Below, piece by piece: positions 12,501-23,665 of a stretch of 64,000 nucleotides of DNA. Made by a program: the position numbers and the translations under genes. The notes below the pieces were generated by a model. The model made no database searches. It was not told where the DNA came from and saw nothing but the letters and a program-made list of their open reading frames with translations. Position 1 is the first letter of the stretch. Each line of letters begins with the position of its first letter. This DNA is from Euryodendron excelsum (lineage: Eukaryota > Streptophyta > Magnoliopsida > Ericales > Pentaphylacaceae), in the NCBI GenBank assembly GCA_033060915.1, contig CM065394.1, forward strand, positions 38,264,501 to 38,328,500. Direction: 5' to 3'.

Positions 12501-14754
12501 CTACGGACGAGAGCATCTTATCCATGTCTGGATCTCGTAGCTCCTTGGCTTTGGACCCACTCTCGTACACAAAGGCTTTGCATGCTAGAGTTTCTTTTGC
12601 TGATGGTGGGCCCCTAGGTAAGGTGAAATATACTGTGACTTGTTACTACGCTAAGCGATTTGAAGCCTTGAGGAGGATATGCTGTCCTTCTGAGATAGAT
12701 TTCATAAGATCTCTCAGTCGTTGCAAGAAGTGGGGAGCTCAAGGTGGCAAGAGCAATGTCTTCTTTGCAAAAACCTTGGATGATCGTTTTATTATCAAAC
12801 AGGTTACAAAGACAGAGCTGGAATCATTCATAAAATTTGCTCCCGGATATTTTAGGTATCTATCTGAATCAATTGGCACAGGAAGCCCAACTTGCCTGGC
12901 AAAGATTCTTGGGATTTATCAGGTAACTTCTGATATAGTCTAGCAACTGTTCAATTGGTAGACAAACTAACTCAATTTGCTTTTATCTTAGAAAAAGCAA
13001 CATTTTTAGAACAAAGTTGAATTTTGTCTAGTTTTTAGAAAGTTACCAAAAAGGTCCACTGCAAAGCTAACTGGAGTTGTACCCAGTAAAACTAATTCTC
13101 AAATGACCCCTTGCTTTAAAAGAATGCAAGTTGTTTGTCAATTCAAGAATAGTTCATGGAATTCTAATGTACTCCATTATATCTGATTTTAGATTTTGAT
13201 CACATGTATTAGTAAATTAAGTTGTGTTTAACTTAATTAGAAAATAGTACAATTTGTCTGGTGCAACCCTTTTCAATGACCAAAAAAAAAAGAGTACAAT
13301 TTTTTGACTAGAAATTTGGTGATATTCCTATAATATTGCTGTTATGTTTGTGCAAACTAGGCAAAAAAGTGAAGATTTTTCATGGAAGGATGATGATATA
13401 TTGGACTATTATCTATTTTTAACCGCTTTTGTTCGCTGTATTTTCAGATGTTATGAAATAACATTTTTGTAATGCCATACTGTCACTAATATACCACCAT
13501 GTCTTAATGATATAGAAAATCATAGATCAACCTGTAGCTGTATTTGTACCAAACTTATAAGCACCTTTGTATTGGTGCTTTATAACTAGGTAAAAAATTT
13601 TGTGGACCTTATAACTAGTGTATAGATCTCCGTCTACCTTACTGTACATTCTGAAAATTCATCGTTTTGTTGACTTTAAGGTTACATCAAAGCATCTGAA
13701 AGGAGGGAAGGAATCCAAAATGGATGTTCTGGTTATGGAGAATCTTCTATTTGGAAGGAATCTGATACGGCTTTATGATCTTAAAGGATCTTCCCGATCA
13801 CGATATAATCCAGATTCGAGTGGAAGTAATAAAGTTCTACTGGATCAGAACTTGATTGAAGCAATGCCAACTTCTCCAATATTTGTTGGAAACAAGGCTA
13901 AGCGGCTGTTGGAAAGAGCTGTTTGGAATGATACTTCTTTTCTTGCAGTAAGTTTTCAAACTTCCTCTCATATTTTCATGAATGTAGTTACTGCATGGGA
14001 CCTTTTAGTTGTTTTGGTGCTGGATCATGGAAGTGGTTGCTGTGGGTTTGTGCATAGACATTCAGTAATAATAGGCTTTTGGTAATCTGAGGCACCTGCT
14101 GGAGAGGACTATATAATCCTCCTCGGCCAATGGTTTCTAACCTAGAACAGATTCATTTGGACTTCTTCACAGCCTGTATTGTAGTCAAAAATCAAAAGAT
14201 AAAATAAAATAAAAGAAGAGAAAACCTGCATTACATCCAATAAAAGCCAATTTTGGCAAGGGCTTTCCATTGTGTAATCTGTCAATTTCTCTTTTTTTCT
14301 AGCCCCCAAAACAGAACATGCACTACATTTTCCAGCATCAAGTTGTTGACACGTAGGCTGTTCCATGATTCAAGAAGATTATATGCTTGTAAGTCATTTT
14401 GATACATGAATTTTCATGCTGATGCAGTCAGTTGATGTAATGGATTATTCATTACTGGTTGGGGTGGATGAAGAGAAGCATGAGCTAGTTCTTGGGATCA
14501 TTGATTTTATGAGACAGTATACTTGGGACAAGCACCTTGAAACTTGGGTGAAGGCTTCAGGCATCCTTGGTGGGCCAAAGAATGCATCTCCTACAGTAAT
14601 TTCCCCCAAGCAATACAAGAAAAGGTTTAGGAAAGCCATGACAACATATTTTCTGATGGTCCCAGATCAGTGGTCTCCTCCAACTATCATTCCAAGTAAG
14701 TCCCAGACTGATCTTTGTGAAGAGAACACTCAAGGTGGGACATCAATTGAGTGA
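1..14754 (+). CDS. FAB1: 1-phosphatidylinositol-3-phosphate 5-kinase, FAB1A/B type (FYVE class), 5' partial
   Basis: The product converts PI3P to PI(3,5)P2 on endosome and vacuole membranes. I place exons at <1-544, 5207-5950, 7512-7665, 7837-8181, 8544-9458, 9615-9946, 10406-10529, 10614-10784, 11378-12922, 13681-13947 and 14428-14754. All junctions are GT-AG and phases agree, giving 1,821 codons plus TGA from base 3. The window opens in frame (codons for ANVSRDFWMPDQ), so roughly the first 25-30 residues lie to the left. Domains in order: a FYVE zinc finger at residues ~5-75 (WMPD, RRHHCRHCGRVFC and paired CxxC all present); a linker rich in acidic and Ser residues; a CCT/TCP1-like chaperonin domain at ~430-690 (VLNIKRPLLERI, FHVERF); the Cys/His-rich conserved region encoded by 8544-9946; and a C-terminal PIP-kinase domain from ~1,525 (GAQGGKSNVFFAKTLDDRF, VMDYSLLVGVD, ISPKQYKKRFRKAM). 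The FYVE finger separates it from the FYVE-less FAB1C/D class. No coding lesion was seen. The call follows family knowledge plus visible motifs. Confidence 0.95.
1500..1942. other. Unrecognised insert-like segment in FAB1 intron 1
   Basis: A less AT-rich patch inside the 4.66-kb first intron. Its right side ends in a pyrimidine-rich run followed by ACTTATC and an A-run (~1930-1942), which resembles the 3' tail of plant LINE-type retroposons. The minus strand carries an 80-codon ORF (1675-1917) that looks protein-like in composition, but I recognise no domain in it. It could be a retroposed fragment or chance. Confidence 0.2.
2619..3061 (+). repeat. Direct repeat copy A in FAB1 intron 1
   Basis: About 440 bp that matches 4444-4893 in the same order and orientation. 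Shared blocks include GGGTATNTGTATATCAGACAC-like, TTAACTTGAAGTTCCATT, ATTTCAAAATGAGT and CTACTAGTGTTGCTTA. Small substitutions and indels are scattered throughout, so the duplication is not recent. Confidence 0.75.
4444..4893 (+). repeat. Direct repeat copy B in FAB1 intron 1
   Basis: Second copy of the segment at 2619-3061, about 1.8 kb downstream within the same intron. No ORF or terminal inverted repeat was seen at its edges. It may be a segmental duplication or two copies of an unclassified dispersed repeat. Confidence 0.75.
5112..5218 (+). repeat. Duplicated 3' splice-site sequence before FAB1 exon 2
   Basis: The segment containing TTGGCATCAG/GAGTGATGATGA occurs at about 5113-5135 and again at 5197-5218. 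The second copy is the real acceptor of exon 2 (exon starts at 5207). The upstream copy is 86 bp earlier. Splicing at the upstream copy keeps the first few codons but reaches a TAA after about 18 codons, so its use would truncate the protein. Confidence 0.7.
9463..9533 (+). repeat. Compound (CT)n(CA)n microsatellite in FAB1 intron 5
   Basis: A CT run passes directly into a CA run, starting four bases after the 5' splice site of a 156-bp intron. The repeat fills about half of that intron. Its length is likely to vary between individuals. Confidence 0.95.
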
Positions 14755-17661
14755 TACTGTAAATCAGTGTGCCTGTATATTTGCAAATGTAAGTTCGGGA
14801 ATTATTCCTCCCACATCAGTTTTCCCTCATTCATATATCATTTCTTTGCTTTTTGCAATTCTTTTGGATAGCAATTCCATTTTGTATTTTTCTGGTTAAA
14901 ATCAGAATTCATGATTAATTGTTCAGAAGATGTAGAACAAGGCTATTGAAGCCATTTAAATTTCTCTGGGGTATAATATTAGATAACCTCCCCAAGAAAT
15001 TTTTGTACATTCTGTCTTGTATTTAGCATTCAATATATATATGAATTACGATGCTGCAAGTGCATTTTTTTTTAATTGTTATTGGGTTGTATTATATTTG
15101 GATATAGCTTCACTTTTTGATTGAGGTCGTGTTTACTTAGGATCGAGGAGTTTGACATTGTATTACTTGTTTATGTTTCGCATTTGGAATAATTTTAGTG
15201 GAGCTGTAGGTATCATTATTGTGAATTGAATCTCTCGTTGACATGGCAGAAAGGGGCTTAGGGAGGAATCTGTGAGGGAGGTGGTTGCTGACACTGTAAT
15301 GGTGCTGGATGTCATTTTCCTGGTTAATGCTTATTATATAGAACTTGGAATGAATCAATTTTGGCTTACCCTCTTGTTGACTCATCCTGGTCGTGACATA
15401 TTACGGGTTTTTATTTACTTCTAGTTAACGTTAGAGACAGACCCATCCTCTTTTAATGATAAAAACGGCTCTGTTTCTGTTTCTTTTGTTTGTTTTTTCG
15501 ACTAAAATCGTTTTGTTTCTCTTGGCACTCATTCAATGATTGTCTTTCAAGATTCTGATAATACATATTTTCTATTCTTTTGTCATTTGGTAAATCGAGG
15601 ATTGCTCTGTAAATGTGTTTATCCATATTTATGAGTTCATAATTGAAAGGTGCAATTGTATGCAAAGTTTCCAGGTGCCCAAGAATCTCTGTAGCAGTGG
15701 CATTGAGAGAGAGAGAGAGAGAGTGAAAATAGACATAATTTTTATATAATTAACACAAAGTGTTGGGCTGGTTGGCTTCGGATTCAAATCAGCATGCATT
15801 CTCACGCTTTCTGAACCTGAACTTTTGCATAAGATATCCTAGAGTTAGCAGATATTAGCCTAATGTGTTGAACCCATTACAGTTGAAGTCTCTATGCTCA
15901 GCATGATCACCTTTGTCAGCATGGTTAAGTTCACCTTTTAACAATTTGAAGCCAATTTTTCTGAAGAAGATCAATGATCTCGGCATCTTTGTACTACGTA
16001 CATTTTGTAAAATCACTAGTAATTAGACAGGCTTACCATATTTGAACTTGTATGCTTAATGCAATGTTAGACTTATCTGGAGACAAGTAGGCTTACTACG
16101 TACATATATATATCTACCTTGGATGATAACTCATCGTTAAAAGATGATGAAGACGAGGGCCCTCATCGTACCCTTCGCATGTTACCTCTCCACTGCCATC
16201 TCTGTAACGAACGATACCTTTGGACTGATCTTCGAAAATCTATTAGAAACCAACTACACTTTAAAAAACAATTATTGCATGTTTGTACATGGTTTGGTAG
16301 TTGATTGAGTTTGAAAAGTTTGAGCTTTTGGGTTATGTTATAATCCAAAATTTTGGGGTATATATAGGTTTTGATTTCCAGCTTGAAAGAAAAGAAACAG
16401 AGCAGAAAGATTGGACTACATATGGTTGTTAAGAACAAAAAAATATTTAGAAACGAACCTTGTTCCTGGAGGAGGATGATCTGATCTGAAGTGGAAGTGT
16501 TCTCTTGGCTGAAACTTGACCGTGTGTTAGCATCAACACTTCCTTTACAGGCTTTTTGTTTTGCTCATATTTTTGAAGTATGAGAGGAGGTGAAGGATAG
16601 CATGTTACTGCCCTTGATGAAGTGTCCTGAAGAACAGATTGAAAAGTAAGGTTTTTTTTTTTGCTCCTTTTTCTGGTTCTTGGGTGGGTGGAGTAGGTAG
16701 ATTAGGAAAATATAATAGAATAATGATTTGTGGTTAGTTTTTTTTTTTTTTTTGGTCTATTCAAGTTAATAAAACGGATACAAATTGCATCACTATAATA
16801 GGTAATGTGATAGTGTATTGTCATGTGCATTATACTTTATGGATTTGTGGGCCCATTTAGCTTATCTTCTAAGTGTTGATGACTTGATGCTGCTAAGCTG
16901 AACCCTGACTCATCTGGTCCGGTGATGCCTCATGGGAATGGGGATGACCTTCTTCTTCTGATATATGTTTGGGGTGTCCATTGTAAGGTATTCAATAGTG
17001 TGATTGTGAAAGGGAAAGGGAAAGGGAAAGGGAAAGGAAAAGGAAAAAGAAATGATCGAGAGAGAAAATATAAAGAGAGTGGTATTTTTTATTTATTTGA
17101 TTTTGTAAAGAAAGTGAAAAGAAAATCACTTTCTTGTCATAAATGATCACAGGGCACAAGACTCCCTTTTCAAAAAATTTAGCTCTAAACATAAGAGTGG
17201 CAGAGGCATAATCTTTTGCTGCTACTGATTTTTAACATTAATTACTTGTTTGAGTAGATTGGAGGAAGACTAGGGAAGTAATCTTGTTGAAAACACCCAT
17301 TGTGATTGTCTTTAATTACAAAAATGTCACTGTTATCTCATCCTGATGAGATTTTTTAAACAAATATTTTGAAAAAATAACATTTTTCTAATTTCAATAA
17401 ATATTTTGCTTTAAAGTAAATGACTCTCATTCAACTATATCATTCTATATCATCCTAGTAACAAATTCTATATAAATTTTCTGATTGCATAACATTACTC
17501 ACAAAATTATAAGAAATTGGTGATAAATTACTGCATATCACCAAAAAAAAGTGACACAAAGTGGCAGCTTTTCTTTGAAACAAACGAAAATGGCCAAACA
17601 TTGCTCTCCCTACCCGTGGCCTTGCCTGCTAATTTATATGCACTATGCAGAGTGATCAACA
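14755..17661. other. Intergenic region downstream of FAB1
   Basis: AT-rich sequence, at first the FAB1 3' UTR, with an AATATATATAT-rich stretch near 15,030 and a poly-T run at ~15,065. It holds a short GA microsatellite near 15,706-15,723, poly-T runs at ~16,650 and ~16,740, and a GGGAAA hexanucleotide repeat near 17,009. I see no convincing gene. The short ORFs here lack codon structure or recognisable domains. Confidence 0.6.
17009..17049 (+). repeat. (GGGAAA)n-type microsatellite
   Basis: Four or more tandem GGGAAA-like units pass into AGGAAA-type units. The run is purine-only on the plus strand. Confidence 0.9.
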
Positions 17662-18066
17662 ATGGAATGGAGGAAGAACAAGATGATGACTAGGTTGAGA
17701 GGACAAGGCAACGCCATTGAAAGAAGAAAACAGAAACAAAGGGCACAAGGCCGATGTTCACATGAAATTTGTACCGATCCAAAGGACTACAGAGATGAGC
17801 TGACAGATCCAAGTCCATATGTCTCTAACATGTACAAGAAATTGATGGTAATTAGTCGCTTAAGCATCAAAAGACCTCTCTTTGGAGTGTGTAGGAGAGA
17901 ATTGCCAAATCAAGTTCTCAAATTAAATGTAGATATAGCTGTGCTTGGACCAACCTACCTAGCTAAGCTAGGAACTGCTTTTAGAGTTGGAGTGCTTACA
18001 AGGGATTATTTTTGGCTGCTTGTAAGGTGGCAAAGGCATTATTATGGATGCTTTGGACCAGTCTAA
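17662..18066 (+). pseudogene. Possible RNase H-like (RVT_3) fragment, 134-codon ORF
   Basis: An ATG-initiated ORF. The N-terminal half is rich in Lys/Arg and Asp and is unrecognised. From residue ~85 the peptide LKLNVDIAVLGPTYLAKLG resembles the start of the plant RNase H-like domain found in retroelement-derived reverse-transcriptase proteins, where an NVD-A motif carries a catalytic Asp. Near 18,010 another frame reads FLAACKVAKAL, which would fit the next strand of the same fold, so the ORF may be frameshifted. I infer a decayed retroelement or domesticated RNase H fragment. An unrelated small gene or chance ORF remains possible. Confidence 0.3.
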
Positions 18067-18951
18067 AATTGATAGTGAGGTTTGACTTGACATTTGTAGT
18101 AGTTTTTTTTGAATTTTGTGAAAAGATTACTTTAGGAGGATGACTTATTTACTTGTAACAGAATGATGTCTTTAAAAATTCATGGTTAACACCTCCAGCT
18201 CTTTGGGGTGGTTTTCTCACAATTGAGAGAGAGAGAGAGAGAGAGGCTATACTTAACAAATGAGTTTAACAAAGGCTAAGTGGAATTTTGGGCATGTGCA
18301 TGTAAGAATGAGGTGATTCCATAAGCTTGACACAACAACAATTTAGAGAGAGAGAGAGAGAACTTACAAATGAGTATAATAAAGGCTGTTGAATTGTCGG
18401 TATATGCACTTAAGAATGAGGTGATTCTATAAGCTTGACACCACACCATTTTAGAACACTCTAAAATTGGGGCTAGTTTAAATCCATCACCATCCAGAAC
18501 ATATGCCCCGATTAATTACAAAAACAATAGCAATACTACAGTTGTGTAGCATGGTTTGAAGAAGACAGAAAAAGGTGTTGCCTACCTGTAATGTAACAAT
18601 GTAGAGAGGCCTGTGAAGTATCTATATTCCATGCTCAAATTAAAAAATGTGGGATCAAACCCAACAAGAAGCTTCCCCAAGTGATTCCTAATTTATGTAT
18701 ATTTCTCTTTTCCACACACACACATACACTGTGACTCATTGAGTGCTTTTTCTCACCTCCCAATGCTCCCCTCTTCTTTTTATGAAGTACTATTTCGTCT
18801 CCTTCCTCTTCCCCTAGGACTACATTACTGTAGTCTTCATTTTTTAAGGGAGAGCAGTGATTCTGAGCTTTGTTCTACACTGTGAGTAATCTCTGAACAG
18901 TGTTTCAAACCATGGTTTTCTAGTGGTCAATGCTTTTTTTCCTAAGTTCAG
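18067..18951. other. Intergenic region and probable 5' region of the remorin gene
   Basis: It contains two tandem copies of a GA-rich segment (18,221-18,460), a CA run near 18,714 and pyrimidine-rich DNA at 18,745-18,830. The stretch 18,929-18,951 (poly-T, then TTCAG) looks like a 3' splice site, so an upstream remorin exon or 5'-UTR exon probably lies here, but I could not place it. Confidence 0.5.
18221..18460 (+). repeat. Imperfect tandem duplication with (GA)n, two ~120-bp copies
   Basis: The order GAGAGAGA, ACAAATGAGT, AAAGGCT, AAGAATGAGGTGATTC, ATAAGCTTGACAC appears twice, at roughly 18,221-18,344 and 18,345-18,460. Divergence is moderate. Confidence 0.8.
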
Positions 18952-21900
18952 CAATACTGCCCCTACTATTCGACTGCCAACCCAGTTACTTTCTCAAGAA
19001 AGAGAGCTTTGGTATCAAATGAAAATGGTTCATGTAGGCAAAATCACCAACCAAAGGAAATACAAGAGATTCCTCCAGAGATTCCCCTGAAGTATAGCCC
19101 CAAATCAGCAATCCCTCCCAAGCTCGCAGCTATGGATCTCACAGGCTCCAAGTACTTTGAAGCTCCATCTTTTCTATTATCTCATGGGGTAAGGAATGTA
19201 TTACACATTTGTTTCATTTGTGTTAGGTTTCTTTGTCTTGTTTTCATGTCCCACTGGCATTTATTAGCCCGTAAATTTTCTGTTATTTTTGGGGGTTTGG
19301 GATTGCAGGAGCCGCCAATGGAGGGCAACACTAGCTTTTACAAGAAAAACTTAGATAACCCATTTGCAGATGCCTTTCCTGATCCTCTTTGCAACCTCCA
19401 TCTCAAGGAAACCTCTGAGTTTGTGAAGTCATTTCCAATGGCAAATCACAGCGCAGAGAGCAGAGGTTATCTAGATGTTTCAGCTCAGAGGAGGAGAGAG
19501 GGAGTGAGTTCAGTCACAAAGAGGAATATTGTAGAAGCTCCCCCGACACCTGGTAGACCCATTTTCAGCTTCAGTGCTGGGAATCTTTCAAGAAAAAGCT
19601 TTCCTTCAAAGTGGGATGATGCAGAAAAGTGGCTCAATGGCGGCAGCTCTTGCCATGACTCCCCTGCTCATCATCACGGCTTAAAACCATCAGAATCCTC
19701 AAAAATTCCCAAACAATGCGACGGATTTATACCACAAGCTGAGGTCTTTGCAGAGAAATCAAGGGTTACAGAGGAAAAGGTCTCAAAGGCAGTTTCAAGC
19801 ATTCAAGGGTCCTTAGCTTTACAGCATCATATCCCAGTCAGAGCTTTCAATGGGGTCTCACCCTCGGCAGATGTACTTCTAAAAGGTAGCAAAGGCTTTT
19901 ACTTCCAATTTTCCCTTTTCTTGTCCCCCACTATGCCCCTTCTCGTCTTCCAAAAGCCTTACATGACTTTTTAACTGTGGGTCATTTATTTGTTAATGTT
20001 CTTTGTTATTTCTCACTTTATAGTTGTACTTCATACATATTTTTATGCTTCTGAAAATGGATTCAGCAACATAATGCTTGAGATTGTCGTCATTTTGATC
20101 AAAACCCAAATGCCATAGCTCATTGGAAGTGGATTTGTAATCTATGTTCTTGAATACCCAGAATAAATTTATCTACTCTCCTAATCTCTACATTTGTTAC
20201 TGCAGATAAGTTCATGAAAGAGGGAGAACGCACCTTTCCCAAATTTAGATGCTCGGAGCCAATGAAAGAGGGATTTTTATTTGGAAACTTGGCTGAAAAA
20301 TCCATGAGAGATGCAGCAACAGAGGTAGTTCATGAGGTTAAACACAGAGATGCCGGGACGGAGATGACTCCACTGGGCAGTTCCACAACTTCAAGATGCC
20401 ACACACCATTCAAGAGTACATCCCCTGCGCGGCACAATACCCCTGCTAATAGGTCAGGCCCATTGGCCTTAATGAACTCCGATAGCACCACCACCACCAC
20501 CATCGACATTACCCAGTTACAAGACTGCCATTTAGCTAAGCTCCATTTTGGCACGCAGTTCGATTCGGTGGTTTCGACATGGAGCTCAAGGGAAGAGGAG
20601 GAAGAAGAGGTATCAAAGAGCCTGAGGCACTTTGAGATTGGCAATGAGTTCAGGAAGAGTGTTTCGGAGTCCAGAGCTTGTACATGGGAAGAAGAGGAAA
20701 AGAACAAATGTTGCCTCAGGTAAAGGGCTCTAATTTTGTTGCTGCATTCTCTTGTTTTCTACATTTGGTTTGGTACCAATTGTGATTGGAATTACAGGTA
20801 CCAGAGAGAAGAAGCTAAAATTCAAGCCTGGGTGAACCTCCAAAGTGCTAAAGCAGAAGCTCAGTCAAGAAAGCTTGAGGTACTTTTCAAATCCTTTTTT
20901 GCTTTCTGGCTTCCATGAATTTTACCATATTGCACATTGAGAACTTCCATTGTACTAGAACCCGAGGATAGGGATGATCTATAAATTCAGAACTCTTTAA
21001 GTTTGAAACTTTACAACATTTGGTCAAGCCGCAAGAAATTTTTTTTCTCTTGAATCCTATGGACTTGGCGTGGATATCTTGTCTTTCACCGGACCGGGAG
21101 GGGCTTAGTCGAGGTGGCTTGGACACCTTTGACCACTTGACACCAAAAAAAAAAGTTTCAACTCTATATTTGACTGGATAATGCAAAAAATTATATAAAT
21201 AGCTGTTAATTATAAAAATGACATCAGTGCATCAGTCAGATAGGATTTTTTATATAGCTTTTTTTTTTGGTAAAATTAGGATTTTCCTATATGACATTAT
21301 TAGTGGCCACCCTTGCAAAGTGTTATTGTGTGGATTTATTTCGAAAGGTATTTGGTGAACACATGTTGTGGCATTGAAAAGTAAAAAGCAATCTCAGTTT
21401 CTTGAATATACTATCAAGTTGCTGGATAATGTTGACCATAGTTGCAAGGCTTTGTCGAGAGCATTGCTGGCTTTCATATTCCTCGAGCCACACGCTGCTC
21501 ACAAACACTCTTCTCCTTTTATATTCTTTGTGGTCCAACCTCTGTTCGAGTGTGTCTTCGTCTACCCAATATACATTGACTAGTATGCTTTCACAAGGGA
21601 AGTCATCGAAGTAAATAAATTTATATCTGCAAGCAAGACAAATAATGTCATGAGCCCATGTGAGGGTCCTGCATTGGCAAATTCCTAGGGAACTTGAAGT
21701 TTGAATGTGTAATTCCCTGTGGATAAAACAATGATTTCTCAATAAATTAAGAGGGTGACTTTGTTTGTATTCCACTGTTCACTTCGCACGCACTCCATCT
21801 GTTTGCGTTTTTGTCTGTGTAAGTGGAGGGAAATTTGAATGTCTAATTCCTTGTGGATAAAACAATGATTTGTCAGTAGATTAAGAGGGTGACTATGTTT

Positions 21901-22284
21901 GTACACCACTGTTCACTTCACACGCACTCCATCTGTTTGCTTTTTTGTCCGTGAAAGTGGAATGAAAATAAGGCTAGCAACTACGTCCATTAGTTTATTT
22001 TTCACGGCTGCATTCGGGTTAATGTGGGTTTCTTAGTTATTTGAATGATGTTTCAGGTGAAAATTGAAAAGATGAGGTCAGATTTGGAAGAGAAGTTGAT
22101 GAAGAGGATGGGCATTGTTCATAGGAAAGCTGAGGAATGGAGAGCGGCAGCACAGGTACAACACTCGGAGCAAACTCAGAGGGCGACCAAACAAGCACAG
22201 AAGATGGTGCTCAGCCGACAGAACTCACATTTCTCTGGCCACAGTTCTTGCGGCTGCTTTCCTTGTAATAATCATCATCTTTAA
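18952..22284 (+). CDS. Remorin family protein with long N-terminal region; start codon unresolved
   Basis: Remorins are plant plasma-membrane nanodomain scaffold proteins. Coding exons: 18952-19188, 19309-19885, 20206-20719, 20798-20879 and 22057-22284; phases agree and give about 545 codons. The N-terminal part is Ser/Pro-rich with SKWDDAEKWL and TEMTPLGSSTTSRCHTP, motifs known from long remorins. The C-terminal remorin domain is a Lys/Glu/Ala-rich coiled coil (REEAKIQAWVNLQSAKAEAQ through KAEEWRAAAQ) ending in a Cys-rich tail, SCGCFPCNNHHL, the kind of S-acylated membrane anchor typical of the family. No in-frame ATG exists between the TAA at 18,943 and ATG 19,132. A good 3' splice site ends at 18,951. 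Either an upstream exon supplies the start, or translation begins at 19,132. The fourth coding intron (20880-22056) contains a tandem duplication. Confidence 0.88.
21697..21964 (+). repeat. Tandem duplication in remorin intron, period about 134 bp
   Basis: Two adjacent copies share TTGAATGTNTAATTCC, GTGGATAAAACAATGATTT, TTAAGAGGGTGACT and CACGCACTCCATCTGTTTGC. The second begins near 21,831. Only scattered substitutions separate them. Confidence 0.85.
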
Positions 22285-23209
22285 AGAAATGAGAAGAGTT
22301 TGAAAGCCAACTGGAGGAGATGTATCCATCAAGCTAATTTAGAGCAACTGGTTTTAGTGTTTATTGAGCTGAGTAAAAAAGAGGGAATTTACAGGGAAAA
22401 TTCGGCCATTGTGTACCGCAAGTTGTTGTGAAAATTACCCAGAGTTCCATTTCTGTCATCTAAAAATCTTATGAAAGGAATCCCAAGAATAAAAGCTGGA
22501 AGGCCTTGATGACTAAGAACATTCAATGAAGAACTGAGGTTGTATTAATATGTTTGGATCTTGAATGAGGGAATAAAAATGAAATAAAAGAAGCTTTATT
22601 TGGTCTGCCAAGAAAATGAAAAGAAAAAAATTAATAGGAAATTACGAGAAAATTCATTTTTTGTTCTGTTATTTAATAGAAAAATAAATAAGTATAATTT
22701 TTTTTCTTAACAAATTTAAAATATAAAAATATAAGCATAACGTAAAGATGCTTGTATCTTGAATTTGTAATTTGTAAGGTACAAATTCAAGATTTTGCTT
22801 GCCACAAAAAATGCCTGTGATAAAATAAAGGATACTTCATTCATTATTTTTCTCCATCAAAAGATGTTTCCACACGTGACAAGGGCTACTAGTAGTGCCT
22901 ATATATAAATAGCATCTCTTTAGATATATGCTACATGTTTACAGAAAAACTAGGTGCTGAAATCAATGAAAGGGCCTTTTCGGAAAGAAAAAGAAAAAAA
23001 CGAAAGGGGGAACTGCGCTTTTAATATTCAGCAATAGTTCTCATTTTTTCAAAAGAAGAAAACAAAATAACAGTTGAAAGATGATGTTTCATCCTGCACC
23101 CTACGGTGATGATGATTTTTTGATCAGGCTGGAAGCTGTACTTAGTATATCTGGTCGTCCCTTGCTGATCGTTCTCGTCCTCCTGAGCTGAGTGGACACC
23201 CGTAATCAT
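22285..23209. other. Remorin 3' flank, AT-rich intergenic DNA
   Basis: It includes the probable remorin 3' UTR (AATAAAAG near 22,490) followed by very AT-rich DNA. No gene was recognised. Confidence 0.6.
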
Positions 23210-23665
23210 TTATCGGTCGGATCGGCATCCGACCATGCCACTAAGGCTTACTTCTAACACCGGCCGCTCTGACACGCATTAGGAGCGTGAGCGTATACTT
23301 GCAACTAACTCTCACTCCCTTAACACCACCCTGACACACGCCACTCTAGAGTGTAGGGATGGTCTATTCAAGTATTTTGACACCATTCTGATCCCCCACT
23401 CGAAAACCGTCACGTGGAGGGACCACCTACCTCCATCATGCAAGCATACAAGGGAAAAACTTCAGCTTTTTCAGAGGTACGCATACACACAATCCTAAAT
23501 ATCTTTCTCTCCAACGCTGGAATCCCCTTGAATCTAACTTAAACACTGGAGGGCCATCGGCTCTCATTACCCCGGTATATTTTGGTACAGGAGATCACCG
23601 ACCGACTAAAAAACAGCTCAACCCGGAGTTGAGAGCAAGCTAACACGAGATAGTTGCATCATCAC
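23210..23665. mobile_element. Probable LTR-retrotransposon remnant (LTR-like, GC-richer island)
   Basis: The base composition changes sharply from the AT-rich flanks. The stretch CACTGGAGGGCCATCGGC, followed by CCCCGG and by ACAGGAGATCACCGACCG, resembles the 3' part of certain plant LTRs (a GGAGGGCC...CCCCGG arrangement). No internal coding region or second LTR was found nearby, so a solo LTR or fragment is the likeliest reading. The ends are not defined. Confidence 0.4.

Noticed and set aside
16119..16438. Short opposing ORFs near 16.1-16.4 kb
   Set aside because: Both are short, overlapping and without motifs.
21323..21775. 150-codon minus-strand ORF in the remorin intron
   Set aside because: No recognisable domain. 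It overlaps opposing ORFs and the 134-bp tandem repeat, so it is probably a chance opening.
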